The notes: generated by a model from the sequence alone, not told the origin. Shown: positions 8,995-21,469, counted from the first letter of the stretch. The stretch is 64,000 bases of DNA from Gammaproteobacteria bacterium (GCA_029210875.1 JARGFJ010000004.1:35745-99744); one strand, 5' to 3'. Made by a program: numbers and translations.

Positions 8995-10091
8995 AAATGA
9001 CGAAGTTTATGGCGATTAAATAATACAATCACAATTATCATCATTAATAAATGCACCCAAACCGCACCAAATAATGGTGCGATCACGCCTTTAGATACCC
9101 ATGCTCGCGTTACCCCTAGCAAATTACTGTAAATAATATAAACCAATATCGCAGAAAAGAAGCCAGCATAACGACCTTTACGTGGCCCAGCGTTAGCCAG
9201 TTTAATCGCTAAAAGGCACAAAATAATCGTCATCACTATTGCAGATACCCGCCATTGAATTTCAGCAATATCTACTGGCCCACCACGATGCCATAACTCA
9301 GAAGTAGGAAGTGCTTTATGGCGTTCTCTTACCTGTTGCTCTTCGCCTTTTTCTACCAGCAAACTGTGACTGGCAAATTGCGCAATAATAAAATCTTGAT
9401 CACCCGCCTCACCTTGATAACGAAAGCCATTTTCTAAAATAAGATATTTATTGCCATTTTCTGAATCGATCTCAAAATGTCCGCTTTCAGCACGAAATAC
9501 CATTGGCTTATCATTGCGATGAATTTCGATAAACACATTTTCCATACCTTGTTTATCTTCGGTTAATCCTTGTGAATAAAACGTCCAGTCTCCATTGCGA
9601 CTTTCTTTAAAATTACCTGCAACCAAGCCACTTGTATCAGCTGCAATTTTTGCATTCTGTTCTAACTTATAGCCATCAGTTGTAACCAAAGGCACAATGA
9701 ATAAGGAAAGCAGACCGACACAAACAGCAATAATCGATGAAAAAATCAGTACATTGTTAACAATCTGTCTCTCAGGAATGCCACAAGCCGCCATTACTGT
9801 AAGTTCACTATCAGAACTCATCCGGCCCATTGCTAACATCACAGCTAATAACGCGCCTATCGGTAAAATCATATGTAAGGCACTCAGTGAACTATAACCA
9901 AGCAAGGTAAAAATTATATCGCCCGGTAAATTACCCACTGCTGCTTGTGCGAGGTATCGTGCAAATCGGGTTGCAATGAAGATTAACCACAGTACACTTG
10001 TCACAGCTATCAAGCTTAAAAAAAACTCACGCAATAGATATCGATCGATAACTGAAAAATATGAGCGAAAAAGTTGTCGAATTGTGGGCAT
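8955..10091 (-). CDS. lptF: LPS export permease LptF
   Basis: YjgP/YjgQ family, divergent from pepA as in other gammaproteobacteria. Confidence 0.95.
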   Translation of the reverse strand: MPTIRQLFRSYFSVIDRYLLREFFLSLIAVTSVLWLIFIATRFARYLAQAAVGNLPGDIIFTLLGYSSLSALHMILPIGALLAVMLAMGRMSSDSELTVMAACGIPERQIVNNVLIFSSIIAVCVGLLSLFIVPLVTTDGYKLEQNAKIAADTSGLVAGNFKESRNGDWTFYSQGLTEDKQGMENVFIEIHRNDKPMVFRAESGHFEIDSENGNKYLILENGFRYQGEAGDQDFIIAQFASHSLLVEKGEEQQVRERHKALPTSELWHRGGPVDIAEIQWRVSAIVMTIILCLLAIKLANAGPRKGRYAGFFSAILVYIIYSNLLGVTRAWVSKGVIAPLFGAVWVHLLMMIIVIVLFNRHKLRHLWLQYQHAKGQIQ

Positions 10092-10195
10092 TATTAAGTG
10101 GTCTTGGTTAAAATAGATTTATTTATGAATATCATAAAAAAACATGCAGTCTAAATGATCCCTAGCCTAATTGCATAAATTCACAGGAGATACAA

Positions 10196-11680
10196 ATGCA
10201 GTATTTTGTCACATCAAACGCACCAACGACACATAAAACAGAGTGCGTTGTGGTCGCAGTGTTTGACCAAGGTGAGCTCAGCGCGAGTGCATCAGTTCTA
10301 AATCAACATGCTAACGGCTATATTCAAACCATCATTGACCGTGGTGATATTACAGGTAAAGCTGGACAAACCTTACTGTTACAAGATGTTGCAAATATCA
10401 CCAGTCCGCGCATATTATTAGTTGGCTGTGGCAAAAAAGAGGCTACCAGCGAAAATGACTTTATTTCTGCCATTACGGCCTCAGCCAAATTGCTTAATGA
10501 TTTGGGCGCAACCGAAGCAACGACCTGCTTAGCTGAAATAGAAGTCAAACAACGCTCTGTTGAATGGAAATCGCGTCAAATTGTAATCAGTACAGAAACA
10601 GCACTTTACCTATATTCAGCAACCAAAGACGTCAAACCTACTAAACAGCCTTTGCAAAAACTCGGCTTTTTTGCCAATGATAATGCTGCACAACTAGAAC
10701 TGGCAATTGCGCGTGGACAAGCTATCGCCAATGGCATGAACTTAGCTCGTGAGCTGGGCAATCTTCCTGGCAATATTTGCACACCTACGTACTTAGCAAA
10801 CCAAGCGATAGAAATCGGTCAACGTTTTGAAACAGTTACAACACGTGTCATTGATGAATCCGAAATGGCAGAATTGGGTATGGGTTCATTCCTGTCTGTT
10901 TCACGCGGTAGTCGTGAGCCAGCAAAATTAATTACACTCAATTATAACGGTGCAGGTGACGAACGTCCTGTTGTACTGGTAGGTAAAGGCTTAACCTTTG
11001 ATGCCGGCGGCATTTCACTTAAGCCGTCACAAGGTATGGATGAAATGAAATACGACATGTGTGGCTCTGCCAGTGTGTTTGGAACAATCAGTGCCATTGC
11101 AGAACTTAATTTACCAATCAATGTAGTTGGTGTTGTCCCAAGCTCAGAAAACTTACCTGATGGCGATGCCAATAAACCCGGTGATGTTGTTACCAGCATG
11201 GCTGGAAAAACCATCGAAATTCTTAATACAGATGCCGAAGGTCGCTTATTGCTATGTGATGCCCTCACCTATAGCGAACGTCTTAATCCGGAAATAGTTA
11301 TTGATATTGCAACCTTAACCGGGGCCATTATTGTCGCGTTAGGTAATCATGCAACAGGCTTGATGGCAAACAATCAAGATTTAGCAGATGACCTATTAAA
11401 AGCCGGTAATGATAGTTTTGATCGTACGTGGCAATTACCCTTGTGGGATGACTATCAACAACAACTGGACAGTAACTTTGCAGACATTGCCAATGTCGGT
11501 GGCAAAGAAGCTGGTAGTGTTACTGCAGCCTGTTTCCTATCTCGTTTTACAGAAAAATTTACCTGGGCACATTTAGATATTGCCGGTACAGCCTGGGTCA
11601 GTGGCAAAGCAAAAGGCGCCACTGGTCGACCTGTACCGTTGTTAGTGCAATATCTACTTAACCGTATCGAAAGCAAATAA
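10196..11680 (+). CDS. pepA: Leucyl aminopeptidase (cytosol aminopeptidase)
   Basis: VGKGLTFDAGGISLKP and NTDAEGRLLLCDAL motifs. Confidence 0.98.
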   Translation: MQYFVTSNAPTTHKTECVVVAVFDQGELSASASVLNQHANGYIQTIIDRGDITGKAGQTLLLQDVANITSPRILLVGCGKKEATSENDFISAITASAKLLNDLGATEATTCLAEIEVKQRSVEWKSRQIVISTETALYLYSATKDVKPTKQPLQKLGFFANDNAAQLELAIARGQAIANGMNLARELGNLPGNICTPTYLANQAIEIGQRFETVTTRVIDESEMAELGMGSFLSVSRGSREPAKLITLNYNGAGDERPVVLVGKGLTFDAGGISLKPSQGMDEMKYDMCGSASVFGTISAIAELNLPINVVGVVPSSENLPDGDANKPGDVVTSMAGKTIEILNTDAEGRLLLCDALTYSERLNPEIVIDIATLTGAIIVALGNHATGLMANNQDLADDLLKAGNDSFDRTWQLPLWDDYQQQLDSNFADIANVGGKEAGSVTAACFLSRFTEKFTWAHLDIAGTAWVSGKAKGATGRPVPLLVQYLLNRIESK

Positions 11681-11691
11681 CATTTTCAGCA

Positions 11692-12117
11692 ATGACTAAA
11701 ATCGACTTTTATATTTTAAAAGGTCAACACGCTCACGATCGGCAGGTGTTTGCCTGCCGATTGGCTGAAAAAGCCTACAAATTAGGTCATCAAATTTATA
11801 TTCATGCCCGTGATGCAGAGCAATGTGAACAACTCAATCAGGCATTATGGTCATTTCGTTCTGACAGTTTTGTACCTCACCAATTAGACGATGGCCAAGC
11901 AAATGAACAGTGTCCGATATTGATTGGTCATAGTGCATCGCCCCCGCGCTTGATGGATTTATTAATTAATTTAAATACGGAACAACCGCTATTTTTCAGC
12001 CAGTTTGAACGAGTAGCAGAGATCATAGATGATAATGAACACATTAAAGTTGCTGGCCGTCAAAGATTTCAATTCTATAAACAGCGTGGTTACCACATCG
12101 ATACCCATCACATTTAA
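11692..12117 (+). CDS. holC: DNA polymerase III chi subunit
   Basis: DFYIL, HARDAEQCEQLNQALWSFRSDSFVPH; directly after pepA. Confidence 0.93.
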   Translation: MTKIDFYILKGQHAHDRQVFACRLAEKAYKLGHQIYIHARDAEQCEQLNQALWSFRSDSFVPHQLDDGQANEQCPILIGHSASPPRLMDLLINLNTEQPLFFSQFERVAEIIDDNEHIKVAGRQRFQFYKQRGYHIDTHHI

Positions 12118-15100
12118 TTACCTGATAATAATAATGTCAGCTCATCAGCTGCAACGGGCTTACTGAAATAGTAGCCTTGGGCATAGTGGCATCCCATGAG
12201 TGTTAATAACTCTTGTTGGGATTGATATTCAACACCTTCAGCAACCACATTCAACTTCAAGTTGTTCGCTAACGCAATGATCGATTTAACAATAGCGTGA
12301 TCAGCGTTGTCTTTATACAACTCACTCACAAACGATCGATCAATCTTCAATACATCAACCGGAAATCGTTTCAAGTAACTCAAGCTGGAATAGCCTGTGC
12401 CAAAATCATCAATACTCAAAGAAACGCCTAATTTTTTAAGTTTTTTCATAATGGTGATGGCTGTTTCCACATCGGTCATAAGCACACTTTCAGTAATTTC
12501 AAACTCTATTTTTTCTGGCTGAACAGCACAATTATTTATTAATGTTTGTATGTTATTAACAAACTGTTTTTGTTGAAATTGTCGTGCCGACAAATTGATT
12601 GCCATGCTCTCCAATTGAGGAAAGTCAGTCAGCCATTGTTTCATCTGCTGACATGCTGTAGTGACAACCCATTCGCCAATAGGAATGATTAAACCGGTCT
12701 CTTCCGCCAACGTAATAAACTCAATCGGAGCCACCAAACCAAGCTCAGGGTGCTGCCAGCGAATCAATGCCTCCACACCCGTTATTTTGTTAGTCTGCAG
12801 ATTTATTTTAGGTTGGTAATACAACAAAAATTGCTGTTGGGTAATGGCTAATCGTAACGCTTTTTCCATGCTCATCCGACGCATTACTTTTTCATTAATT
12901 TCACGCGTGTAAAACTGGATGGTATTCCGACCCGATTCTTTCGCTATATACATAGCCGAATCAGCATGTTGAATCAGGTCATCACCCGAAACAGAATCAT
13001 CGGGGCAGATACTGATACCGATACTAGCTGTAATCGTTAATTCATGCTCGGCAATCAAACACGGCTTAATGAGCTTGGACAACAACTTGTCCGCAATATG
13101 ATTCACATCTGCCAAACTATCGATTTCTGGCAGGATCACGACAAACTCATCGCCACCAAACCGCGCGACTGTATCATCAACGCGCAATGCTGAAAGTAAA
13201 CGAGTTGCGACTATTTGTAACAGTTCATCGCCGATTTGATGTCCCAGCGAATCATTAATAATCTTGAATTGATCCAGATCGATAAATAAAACTGCCATTT
13301 TAGTTTGATGACGCTGAGACTGAGCTATCGCCTGATTGAGTCGATCACTTAACAAATTACGATTTGGCAGATCGGTCAATTCATCATGGGTTGCCATAAA
13401 AGCAATTCTTTCTTGATCAGCTTTGCGTTCGCTAATATCTTCGATTACGGCAATGTAGTGAGTGATTGTTCCTTGTGCATCAACAAGCGGGGTAATGGTC
13501 TGAAAGATATAAACCAAACTACCATCTTTGCGGCGATTAACAAGCTCACCTTGCCACACATTGCCACTGCTGATCGTTTGCCAGATATTTTTAGCATACC
13601 CTTGCGGTTGCTCAGATGATTTTAACAGACGCGGTGTTTGACCAATGACCTCATCCAGACAATACATGCTGTAGCGTTCAAATGCATGATTAACCCATTC
13701 AATCGCTCCATCCGCATTAGTAATCATAATAGCATTCGCTGTTTTTTCAACCGCAGCCTGATGCAAGCGCATCATGTGTTGATCTTCAGCCAGTTGGCAG
13801 ATCAAACGCAAGTTAGCCGAGAAACTCGACAACATGCTCTGGTAATCACGATCAAAGCGTTTAACCGTCACTGTTTGCACACCGATGACGCCCTGCATCT
13901 CGTTACCAAAACAGAAAGGTAAAAACACATTGTCGAGTAAGCAATCATAGTTCAGGCGTTGCTGCCAGGTCGAAGACAGATCGGAATCGACTGTAACGCG
14001 AATCAGCTCTGCCTGATCAATACATCTCATCACCGGGCTATCTGATTCATGCAACCCTGACCATATTCCTCGTTCATCAAACAAAAAATCATCGCCTTCC
14101 CCTGCTGAAAACAAGCGAACATCTTTAGCTTGACATAACTTAATCCAGAACAAATCTACATCTAAAATGTGCACCATTTCATTGCAAATAAAATCCAGTA
14201 CAACATCAACCGAACACGCTGAGGCCAGCACCATTTGTTCTGCTGTACGTAAGGTGTCATTAATAGTGCGTCGTAACCGAATTAGATGAATATTTTCAAC
14301 CGTACCAACGATTAACGCACTGGAGTTACTATCTGCATCCCTATTTCTTTGCAGCGACATGTCGACCCAAACATAACGTTTATCCTCGGTCATCATGCGT
14401 AACTCGCCTTGCCATGAATTGATAGAGTCAGTAATCAACGATTCCAATGTCTTTTGTACTACAACTCTATCCACAGGATGAACAAAATCCACTACAGACT
14501 TATTGAGTGAAGATCGATACTCATAACCAGTCAAGCTCTTCCATACCGAGCTTAAAAAGCGCCATTTGCCTTGTGCATCAATTTGAACGATAACTTCACG
14601 CACATTATTAATGACTCGGCGATAGCGGCGCTCTGACTTAATAATTTGCTGCGACTCTTCGGTTAAATCTTTATGCATCCGATCAATTGCACGGCTTAAT
14701 TCCTCTAACTCATCATGTGTAGACAATAATTGGGTTTGTGGCGATGTTTTACCTTGTGCATAATCACGCAAGCGATGTGTCAACATAATTAAAGGATTAA
14801 CCAATAACTTTCGTGCTGCCACATTGATCATTACGGCTAGTAAAAATATGGTGAAGATCATAATCAAACCTATATGCACCGTTTTGTTGATCAGGGGTGC
14901 AAGCACTTCATCAGTGGGTACCAACCGCAAATAATGCCAGCCCATCGGCTCTATCGAAATCGCCACAACCTGATAGGATCGTCCTTGGATAAAAATGGCA
15001 TTCTGTAATTGAGCGCGTGCTGATACGGGTTGTTGCAAAACCTGAATTAATGCCGTTTCATTTGGATCAAGTTCAAATGTCTCAGGGTTTTGTTCCAATT

Positions 15101-15923
15101 CTTGCTGCCACGGTCCAGCCAGAATAAAGCCGCCACGACTATCGACAATAATATGCTGCTCGCCTTTGTACTCATCAGCTTGCGAATACAATAAGGAGAA
15201 TAGATCTTTTAGCTGGATATCATGACCTAATGTCGCTCGCCATTGCCCATCAATGTCTAATGGATAGACAGCACTGACCATCCAGGTTTTTGAGACATCA
15301 TCAAACAAGGCGGGAGTCCACTTAACGACTCTATCTGGATTCTGTTCTGGAGATGCTAATGTCATCCATGGCGTTGTTGTGTAATCGGTATCAGGCATCA
15401 TCAAATACACAAAGTCAGGATAACTTAGATCAAAAATGAGTTCACTACGGTCATGTCTCAACATCCAGACATTATCAGCAACACCATTTAACGGCAATGC
15501 CGATCCATATTTAGTAAAGACATCCAGAGCTGTACCATAAAACGACTTATCGCTGTCAGTTGGCTCATCGTCGATGGGTAAAAACAAACCTGCCTGTGAG
15601 CTACCATCATAAATCTCACGACGATTACGCCAGATACCATCATCAGAACGCATCATGGTGCGATTAAAATTATCAATGGCATAAGGCCGAGCCTGACTCA
15701 ACTCACGGCTCAATAAACGTGCCAGTGATTGCAGACTACTATGGGTAGCGATTAAATTAGTTCGGTGAATATCAACCAAAAGCTGTGTTTGGTTTTTGAT
15801 TTCAGCCATTTCAGTTCTAAGTAAGGATTTTTGTGAACTGTAATAAAAAAACAATAATGCCGGAATTAACACCGACAAGACACACACCATCACCATTAAA
15901 CTTAATTTGCGAGACAGATTCAT
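12114..15923 (-). CDS. Multi-sensor diguanylate cyclase/phosphodiesterase (extracellular sensor, HAMP, PAS, GAF-like, PAS, GGDEF, EAL)
   Basis: ARFGGDEFVVILPE, EALIRWQHPELG, DDFGTGYSSLSYLKRFPVDVLKID; TM segments flank the N-terminal sensor. Confidence 0.93.
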   Translation of the reverse strand: MNLSRKLSLMVMVCVLSVLIPALLFFYYSSQKSLLRTEMAEIKNQTQLLVDIHRTNLIATHSSLQSLARLLSRELSQARPYAIDNFNRTMMRSDDGIWRNRREIYDGSSQAGLFLPIDDEPTDSDKSFYGTALDVFTKYGSALPLNGVADNVWMLRHDRSELIFDLSYPDFVYLMMPDTDYTTTPWMTLASPEQNPDRVVKWTPALFDDVSKTWMVSAVYPLDIDGQWRATLGHDIQLKDLFSLLYSQADEYKGEQHIIVDSRGGFILAGPWQQELEQNPETFELDPNETALIQVLQQPVSARAQLQNAIFIQGRSYQVVAISIEPMGWHYLRLVPTDEVLAPLINKTVHIGLIMIFTIFLLAVMINVAARKLLVNPLIMLTHRLRDYAQGKTSPQTQLLSTHDELEELSRAIDRMHKDLTEESQQIIKSERRYRRVINNVREVIVQIDAQGKWRFLSSVWKSLTGYEYRSSLNKSVVDFVHPVDRVVVQKTLESLITDSINSWQGELRMMTEDKRYVWVDMSLQRNRDADSNSSALIVGTVENIHLIRLRRTINDTLRTAEQMVLASACSVDVVLDFICNEMVHILDVDLFWIKLCQAKDVRLFSAGEGDDFLFDERGIWSGLHESDSPVMRCIDQAELIRVTVDSDLSSTWQQRLNYDCLLDNVFLPFCFGNEMQGVIGVQTVTVKRFDRDYQSMLSSFSANLRLICQLAEDQHMMRLHQAAVEKTANAIMITNADGAIEWVNHAFERYSMYCLDEVIGQTPRLLKSSEQPQGYAKNIWQTISSGNVWQGELVNRRKDGSLVYIFQTITPLVDAQGTITHYIAVIEDISERKADQERIAFMATHDELTDLPNRNLLSDRLNQAIAQSQRHQTKMAVLFIDLDQFKIINDSLGHQIGDELLQIVATRLLSALRVDDTVARFGGDEFVVILPEIDSLADVNHIADKLLSKLIKPCLIAEHELTITASIGISICPDDSVSGDDLIQHADSAMYIAKESGRNTIQFYTREINEKVMRRMSMEKALRLAITQQQFLLYYQPKINLQTNKITGVEALIRWQHPELGLVAPIEFITLAEETGLIIPIGEWVVTTACQQMKQWLTDFPQLESMAINLSARQFQQKQFVNNIQTLINNCAVQPEKIEFEITESVLMTDVETAITIMKKLKKLGVSLSIDDFGTGYSSLSYLKRFPVDVLKIDRSFVSELYKDNADHAIVKSIIALANNLKLNVVAEGVEYQSQQELLTLMGCHYAQGYYFSKPVAADELTLLLSGN

Positions 15924-16035
15924 TTGTTCACCCTATCCTGGACGACTCCATTGGTATCTCTATCCTCACTGACATAGTCAACAATTAAAGATGTATAATG
16001 CGCGTCTTTATCTTCATATTCAACCGACAATTATT

Positions 16036-18789
16036 ATGGAAAAAACCTACACTCCTGACGCAATCGAACAACGCTGGTACCAAATATGGGAACAAAACGG
16101 CGAATTCACACCTTCTGGTCAAGGTATGCCTTACGCCATTATGTTGCCCCCGCCCAATGTCACTGGTAGCTTGCACATGGGTCATGGCTTTAATAATACG
16201 ATCATGGATACCCTCAGCCGTTACCATCGAATGAAAGGTGATAACACCTTATGGCAGCCAGGCACTGATCATGCCGGTATTGCAACTCAAATGGTGGTTG
16301 AACGCCAATTGAATGCCGAAGGTAAAACCCGTCATGATCTCGGTCGCGATAAATTCATTGATCGCATCTGGGATTGGAAGCAAGAATCGGGTGACAACAT
16401 TACCCGCCAATTACGTCGTCTTGGCTCTTCTTTAGATTGGTCGCGTGATCGTTTCACCATGGACCAAGACTTATCTGAAGCGGTCAAACATGTGTTTGTA
16501 CAATTGCATAGAGAAGGTCTGATTTATCGTGGCAAACGCTTGGTCAATTGGGATCCTGTCTTACATACTGCCGTGTCAGATCTCGAAGTACTATCTGAAG
16601 AAGAATCAGGTCATTTGTGGCATTTTCGTTATCCATTAACCGATGGTTCAGGTCATTTGATTGTTGCCACAACACGTCCTGAAACCATGTTAGGTGATAC
16701 AGCTGTTGCTGTTCATCCTGGGGATGAGCGTTATCAACATCTGGTTGGTAAAACTATTACCTTGCCACTTGTTGGTCGTGAAATTCCTATTATTGCCGAT
16801 GACTATGTTGATCCTGAATTTGGTACCGGCTGCGTTAAAATTACGCCTGCACATGACTTTAATGATGCCGAAATGGGCCAACGTCATAATCTCGAACAAA
16901 TCAATGTTCTTACCATTGATGCCGCCATCAATGACAATGCACCCGAAAAGTACCGTGGTTTAGATCGTTATGAAGCACGTGATGTTATTGTCCATGATCT
17001 GAAAGAGCTTGGCTTATTAGAAGGTATTAAAGATCACACCTTGATGGTACCTCGTGGTGATCGTTCTGGTGCTGTTATTGAACCCTTCTTAACTGATCAG
17101 TGGTATGTCAAAGCCGATGTGTTGGCTGAACCCGCTGTTAAAGCCGTGCAAGAAGGTAAAGTTAAATTTGTACCGGGCAACTGGGATAAAACCTTTTATA
17201 ACTGGATGGATGGCATTCAAGATTGGTGTATTTCACGCCAAATCTGGTGGGGACACCGTATTCCAGCGTGGTATGACCAGGATGGTAATGTCTATGTTGC
17301 CCATGATGAAAAACAAGTTCGCACACAACATAATCTCGCGGATGATGTTGTTCTGACTCAAGATGAAGATGTATTAGATACCTGGTTTTCATCGGCACTT
17401 TGGCCCTTCTCAACATTAGGTTGGCCTCAAAATACTGATGCTTTAAACACATGGTATCCAACTAGCGTCTTGGTCACTGGTTTTGACATCATCTTCTTCT
17501 GGGTTGCCAGAATGATGATGATGGGCATCCATTTTATGGGCGATGTGCCATTTAAAGAAGTTTATATTCACGGTCTGGTGCGTGATTCACATGGTCATAA
17601 AATGTCTAAATCAAAAGGTAATGTGCTAGATCCTATTGATATTATCGATGGTATTGATTTAGAAACATTAGTTGCCAAACGCACCTCTGGCATGATGCAA
17701 CCACAGCTTGCCGCCAAAATCGAAAGAGCCACTCGTAACGAATTCCCGCAAGGCATCGAAGCACATGGTACTGATGCCCTGCGTTTTACCTTTGCATCAT
17801 TGGCTTCAACCGGTCGTGATATCAACTTTGATATGAACCGTATTGGTGGCTATCGTAATTTCTGTAATAAATTATGGAATGCCGCCCGTTATGTGTTGAT
17901 GAATACCGAAGGCCAAGATACTGGTATTGATAACACCAATGTTGAGTTAAGTTTGGCTGATCGTTGGATTATGTCAAAATTACAATCAACTGAACAAGCG
18001 GTGACTGCCGCCATTGAAAGCTATCGTTTTGATCATGCCGCCCAGGAAATTTATGAGTTCATCTGGAACAACTATTGTGACTGGTATTTAGAACTGTCAA
18101 AACCAGTATTAAATAACGACAATGCGAGCGAACAAGCCAAGCGTGGTACCCGCCGTACCTTGGTGCGTGTATTAGAAACGGTATTACGTTTAACGCATCC
18201 CTTTATGCCGTTTATCACTGAAGAAATTTGGCAAACTATCGCACCACTTGCGGGTAAATCAGGTTCGTCAATTATGAGCCAGCCTTATCCTGTTGCCGAT
18301 TCAACGAAAATCGATGAAACTGCCGTTGCCGATATGGAATGGCTAATGGAATTTATTACAGGCATTCGTTCAATTCGCTCACAAATGAACATTCCACCCA
18401 AAAAGCAACTGCCTGTTTTATTAAATAACAGTAGTGATATCGACCAGCAACGTTTACATTCAAATCGTGACTTTTTAAGTCGTCTGGCTAATCTGGAACA
18501 TATTGTCTTGTTAGAAGGGGATGCTCCGGCTTCCGCTACCGCTCTTGTTGGCAAAATGGAGATTCTGATCCCATTAGAAGGTTTAATTGATAAACAAGCT
18601 GAATTGGATCGTCTTGATAAAGAAATTACAAAACTTGATAAAGTGATCAAGCAATCAGCAGGCAAATTGAGCAATGAAAATTACGTTGCCAAAGCGCCAG
18701 CTGATGTTGTTCAAAAACAACGTGACAAGTTAGCTGAAATGGAACAGTCATTGTCACAACTGCAACAGCAACGTAATTCATTAGCTTAA
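16036..18789 (+). CDS. valS: Valyl-tRNA synthetase
   Basis: [15 protein letters not shown] (HIGH) and KMSKSKGNV (KMSKS); start [12 protein letters not shown] at 16036. Confidence 0.98.
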   Translation: MEKTYTPDAIEQRWYQIWEQNGEFTPSGQGMPYAIMLPPPNVTGSLHMGHGFNNTIMDTLSRYHRMKGDNTLWQPGTDHAGIATQMVVERQLNAEGKTRHDLGRDKFIDRIWDWKQESGDNITRQLRRLGSSLDWSRDRFTMDQDLSEAVKHVFVQLHREGLIYRGKRLVNWDPVLHTAVSDLEVLSEEESGHLWHFRYPLTDGSGHLIVATTRPETMLGDTAVAVHPGDERYQHLVGKTITLPLVGREIPIIADDYVDPEFGTGCVKITPAHDFNDAEMGQRHNLEQINVLTIDAAINDNAPEKYRGLDRYEARDVIVHDLKELGLLEGIKDHTLMVPRGDRSGAVIEPFLTDQWYVKADVLAEPAVKAVQEGKVKFVPGNWDKTFYNWMDGIQDWCISRQIWWGHRIPAWYDQDGNVYVAHDEKQVRTQHNLADDVVLTQDEDVLDTWFSSALWPFSTLGWPQNTDALNTWYPTSVLVTGFDIIFFWVARMMMMGIHFMGDVPFKEVYIHGLVRDSHGHKMSKSKGNVLDPIDIIDGIDLETLVAKRTSGMMQPQLAAKIERATRNEFPQGIEAHGTDALRFTFASLASTGRDINFDMNRIGGYRNFCNKLWNAARYVLMNTEGQDTGIDNTNVELSLADRWIMSKLQSTEQAVTAAIESYRFDHAAQEIYEFIWNNYCDWYLELSKPVLNNDNASEQAKRGTRRTLVRVLETVLRLTHPFMPFITEEIWQTIAPLAGKSGSSIMSQPYPVADSTKIDETAVADMEWLMEFITGIRSIRSQMNIPPKKQLPVLLNNSSDIDQQRLHSNRDFLSRLANLEHIVLLEGDAPASATALVGKMEILIPLEGLIDKQAELDRLDKEITKLDKVIKQSAGKLSNENYVAKAPADVVQKQRDKLAEMEQSLSQLQQQRNSLA

Positions 18790-18800
18790 ACACTTAAATT

Positions 18801-18836
18801 CAGGTTCTATCGATCAAATCAGGTTCTATCGATCAA
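18801..18836. repeat. Short tandem direct repeat TCAGGTTCTATCGATCAAA x2
   Basis: caggttctatcgatcaaa tcaggttctatcgatcaaaa. Confidence 0.85.
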
Positions 18837-18878
18837 AAAGGGTCGGATTAATTGAAGCTTAATCCGACCCTTTTTTTA
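18835..18878 (+). terminator. Rho-independent terminator of valS
   Basis: AAAAAGGGTCGGATTAA-ttgaagc-TTAATCCGACCCTTTTTTT. Confidence 0.9.
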
Positions 18879-18906
18879 CCGTTAGTAACTTAACTGGTAG
18901 TGCTGC

Positions 18907-19371
18907 CTATCCGAATAGGCGGTTAAACCAACTTTTTCCACTATGTTTTTCTTTATCGCCATGTCCGTTAGATTCCAGATTAGCTTTTACACAATCAACA
19001 TAATCCGCATCATCATGCTTGATATGGTTGATGATCCATCTGGACAACATAGTGTGTAACTCTGTAGTAATATCCTCACCAAGCTCAAACCGTTCTAAAT
19101 ATTCCTGGATGCGACGAGTGAATAAATCGTGTACTTTTTTATGCGGTTTGCAAAATTTGTAACCGGCCTCTTCCTGCAGACTTTCTTCAAACGCAAAGTG
19201 CGACAAAGTATAATCTACACAGTCATTTAGCACGTCTGCAATAGCTTGCTGATCATTATTTTTTTTGGCTTGTTCAAGCTCATTGATGAATTCAACAATA
19301 CGCATGTGCTGTTGATCAATCACTTTTATGCCTATTTCCAGACTGTTATCCCATACAATAGCCACGTTCAT
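18907..19371 (-). CDS. Bacteriohemerythrin
   Basis: MNVAIVWDNSLEIGIKVIDQQHMRIVEFINEL, HFAFEESLQEEAGY, HKKVHDLF, HIKHDDADY; AGGAGGGA-type RBS before start at 19371. Confidence 0.92.
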   Translation of the reverse strand: MNVAIVWDNSLEIGIKVIDQQHMRIVEFINELEQAKKNNDQQAIADVLNDCVDYTLSHFAFEESLQEEAGYKFCKPHKKVHDLFTRRIQEYLERFELGEDITTELHTMLSRWIINHIKHDDADYVDCVKANLESNGHGDKEKHSGKSWFNRLFG

Positions 19372-19686
19372 CCCTCCTGATAAATATGTTGCCAATACCC
19401 TATTTGCTAACGCCCAAGAGTATACGACAAGTCCAAGTTTATAATTGACGTAATCGACCATTACTTGATCTGGTTCAAAAAACGTTATACGTCTATGGTG
19501 ACCTAGAAAAGTATTTTTGTGATTGTGCTCAACAGCAAGACACCAATTGAATTGACACGAAAATGAGACAATGAAACAAATAGCACAGTTAATTCAGCAG
19601 CTTAGATATCGGTATAGTAAAGTATTTCCAGACCTTTACTCCAATGCTAACCTAGTCAATTTATTAATTAGCGTTTTTATACTTGC

Positions 19687-21387
19687 TTACGTTTTTGCAC
19701 CCAGGTAGTGATAATCCCGATATTCCGGGATCCAAAAGTGTTTTTCTATGGCTGCGATTAACGCCTCATCGGACAGCTCGGGTGCTACGCCCTGTTCTTG
19801 CCCTACTTTTGCTATAACCATCGCAATTTTTTTACTTAATGTAACAATGTCAGTTAATGGTGGCAGTAAAGCGCCTTCGCCTGTTTGCACCATTGGTGAA
19901 GAGTTTGCGAGTGCTTCACTTGCTGCAATTAACATTTCATCGGTGATCCGTGACACTTTGCCAGCAACCACAGCCAAGCCAAATGCAGGAAATATATAGC
20001 TGTTATTGCATTGGGGAATCCTATAACGACGATCATTAAAGTCGATCGGATCAAATGGACTTCCGGTTGCAATAATCGCCTTGCCATCGGTCCAGTTCAA
20101 TAACTGTTCCGGTGTCGCTTCAATCTGACGTGATGGATTACTAAGCGGCAAAATGATGGGACGCTCACATTTTTGCCACATTGTTTCAATGATTGCTTGT
20201 GTGAATAATCCTGCTTGTCCGGATACCCCTATTAATGTTGTCGCATTAGTGTATTTGACTACTTCGGCTAACGAAGCATAATGGCTTTGTATTTGCCAAT
20301 CATTAACCACGGTTTTAGCTTTACTAAAGGCTTGCTGAAAATCTGGCAAATCCATGCCTTGTGTTAATAAACCATGTCTATCGACCATAAATATTTGGCT
20401 TCTGGCTTGTAGTTCTGACAGTCCTTCGCTACGCATTTGAGCCACAATTTGTTCAGCAATACCACAGCCTGCTGCCCCAGCACCTGCAAATACAATTATC
20501 TGCTGACTTAATCGTTCATTTTTTGCATAACAGGCAGCGAGCAAGGTGCCGACTGTAACCGAGGCTGTACCTTGAATATCATCGTTAAAACAGCATAGCT
20601 GATCGCGATAACGCTTTAATAATGGCAAAGCATTGGTCTGATTAAAGTCTTCAAATTGCAATAATACTTCGGGCCAACGTTTTTTTACTGCTGTAATAAA
20701 TAAACCGACAAATTCATCATATTCATTTTGCTCGATTCGAGGGTGTTGCCAACCAAGGTAGTACGGATCGTTTAATAATTTCTCATTATTAGTACCGACA
20801 TCAAGCATGATAGGTAATGTATACGCTGGACTGATTCCACCACAAATCGTATACAAAGATAGTTTTCCGATAGGAATGCCCATGCCACCTACACCTTGAT
20901 CGCCCAAGCCTAAAATACGGCTACCATCGGTTACCACAATCACTTTTACATTACGTTTGCTGACATTGGCCAGTATGTCATCAATTCGGTGTCGTTCGGG
21001 ATAAGAGACAAACAGACCGCGAGTACGTCGATAAATTTCAGAAAAGCGTTCACACGCTTCACCGACAACAGGGGTATAGATAATCGGCATCATCTCTTCA
21101 AGATGATCGTGTAACAAACGATAAAACAGTGTTTCATTTTCATCTTGCTTTGCACGCAGATAAATATGTTTATTTATTGGCTCATCAAAGCTCGAATACT
21201 GTTGGTATGCTCGTGCAACTTGCTGTTCGAGTGTCTCATAACACTGAGGTAATAATCCTGTAAGCTTGAAACAACGCCGTTCTTGCTCACTAAAAGCACA
21301 GCCTTTATTGAGTAAAGGCATACTCAACAAGGTTGAACCAGAATACGTCAATGTGATCGGTGACTTGATAGAACCTTGTTGTTTCAT
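19687..21387 (-). CDS. maeA: NAD-dependent malic enzyme
   Basis: [45 protein letters not shown] motifs. Confidence 0.96.
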   Translation of the reverse strand: MKQQGSIKSPITLTYSGSTLLSMPLLNKGCAFSEQERRCFKLTGLLPQCYETLEQQVARAYQQYSSFDEPINKHIYLRAKQDENETLFYRLLHDHLEEMMPIIYTPVVGEACERFSEIYRRTRGLFVSYPERHRIDDILANVSKRNVKVIVVTDGSRILGLGDQGVGGMGIPIGKLSLYTICGGISPAYTLPIMLDVGTNNEKLLNDPYYLGWQHPRIEQNEYDEFVGLFITAVKKRWPEVLLQFEDFNQTNALPLLKRYRDQLCCFNDDIQGTASVTVGTLLAACYAKNERLSQQIIVFAGAGAAGCGIAEQIVAQMRSEGLSELQARSQIFMVDRHGLLTQGMDLPDFQQAFSKAKTVVNDWQIQSHYASLAEVVKYTNATTLIGVSGQAGLFTQAIIETMWQKCERPIILPLSNPSRQIEATPEQLLNWTDGKAIIATGSPFDPIDFNDRRYRIPQCNNSYIFPAFGLAVVAGKVSRITDEMLIAASEALANSSPMVQTGEGALLPPLTDIVTLSKKIAMVIAKVGQEQGVAPELSDEALIAAIEKHFWIPEYRDYHYLGAKT

Positions 21388-21469
21388 GCGTGCCCCTATT
21401 TTTAGATAGTTGTTGTACTGAATAATACAACTAAATTAGGGGCTAATTGTAGGATGATGTAAATTTTAT

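Noticed and set aside
19571-19708. 46-aa plus-strand [48 protein letters not shown]
   Set aside because: Overlaps the 3' end of maeA, no convincing RBS or homology; could be a small membrane protein but not supportable from sequence alone.
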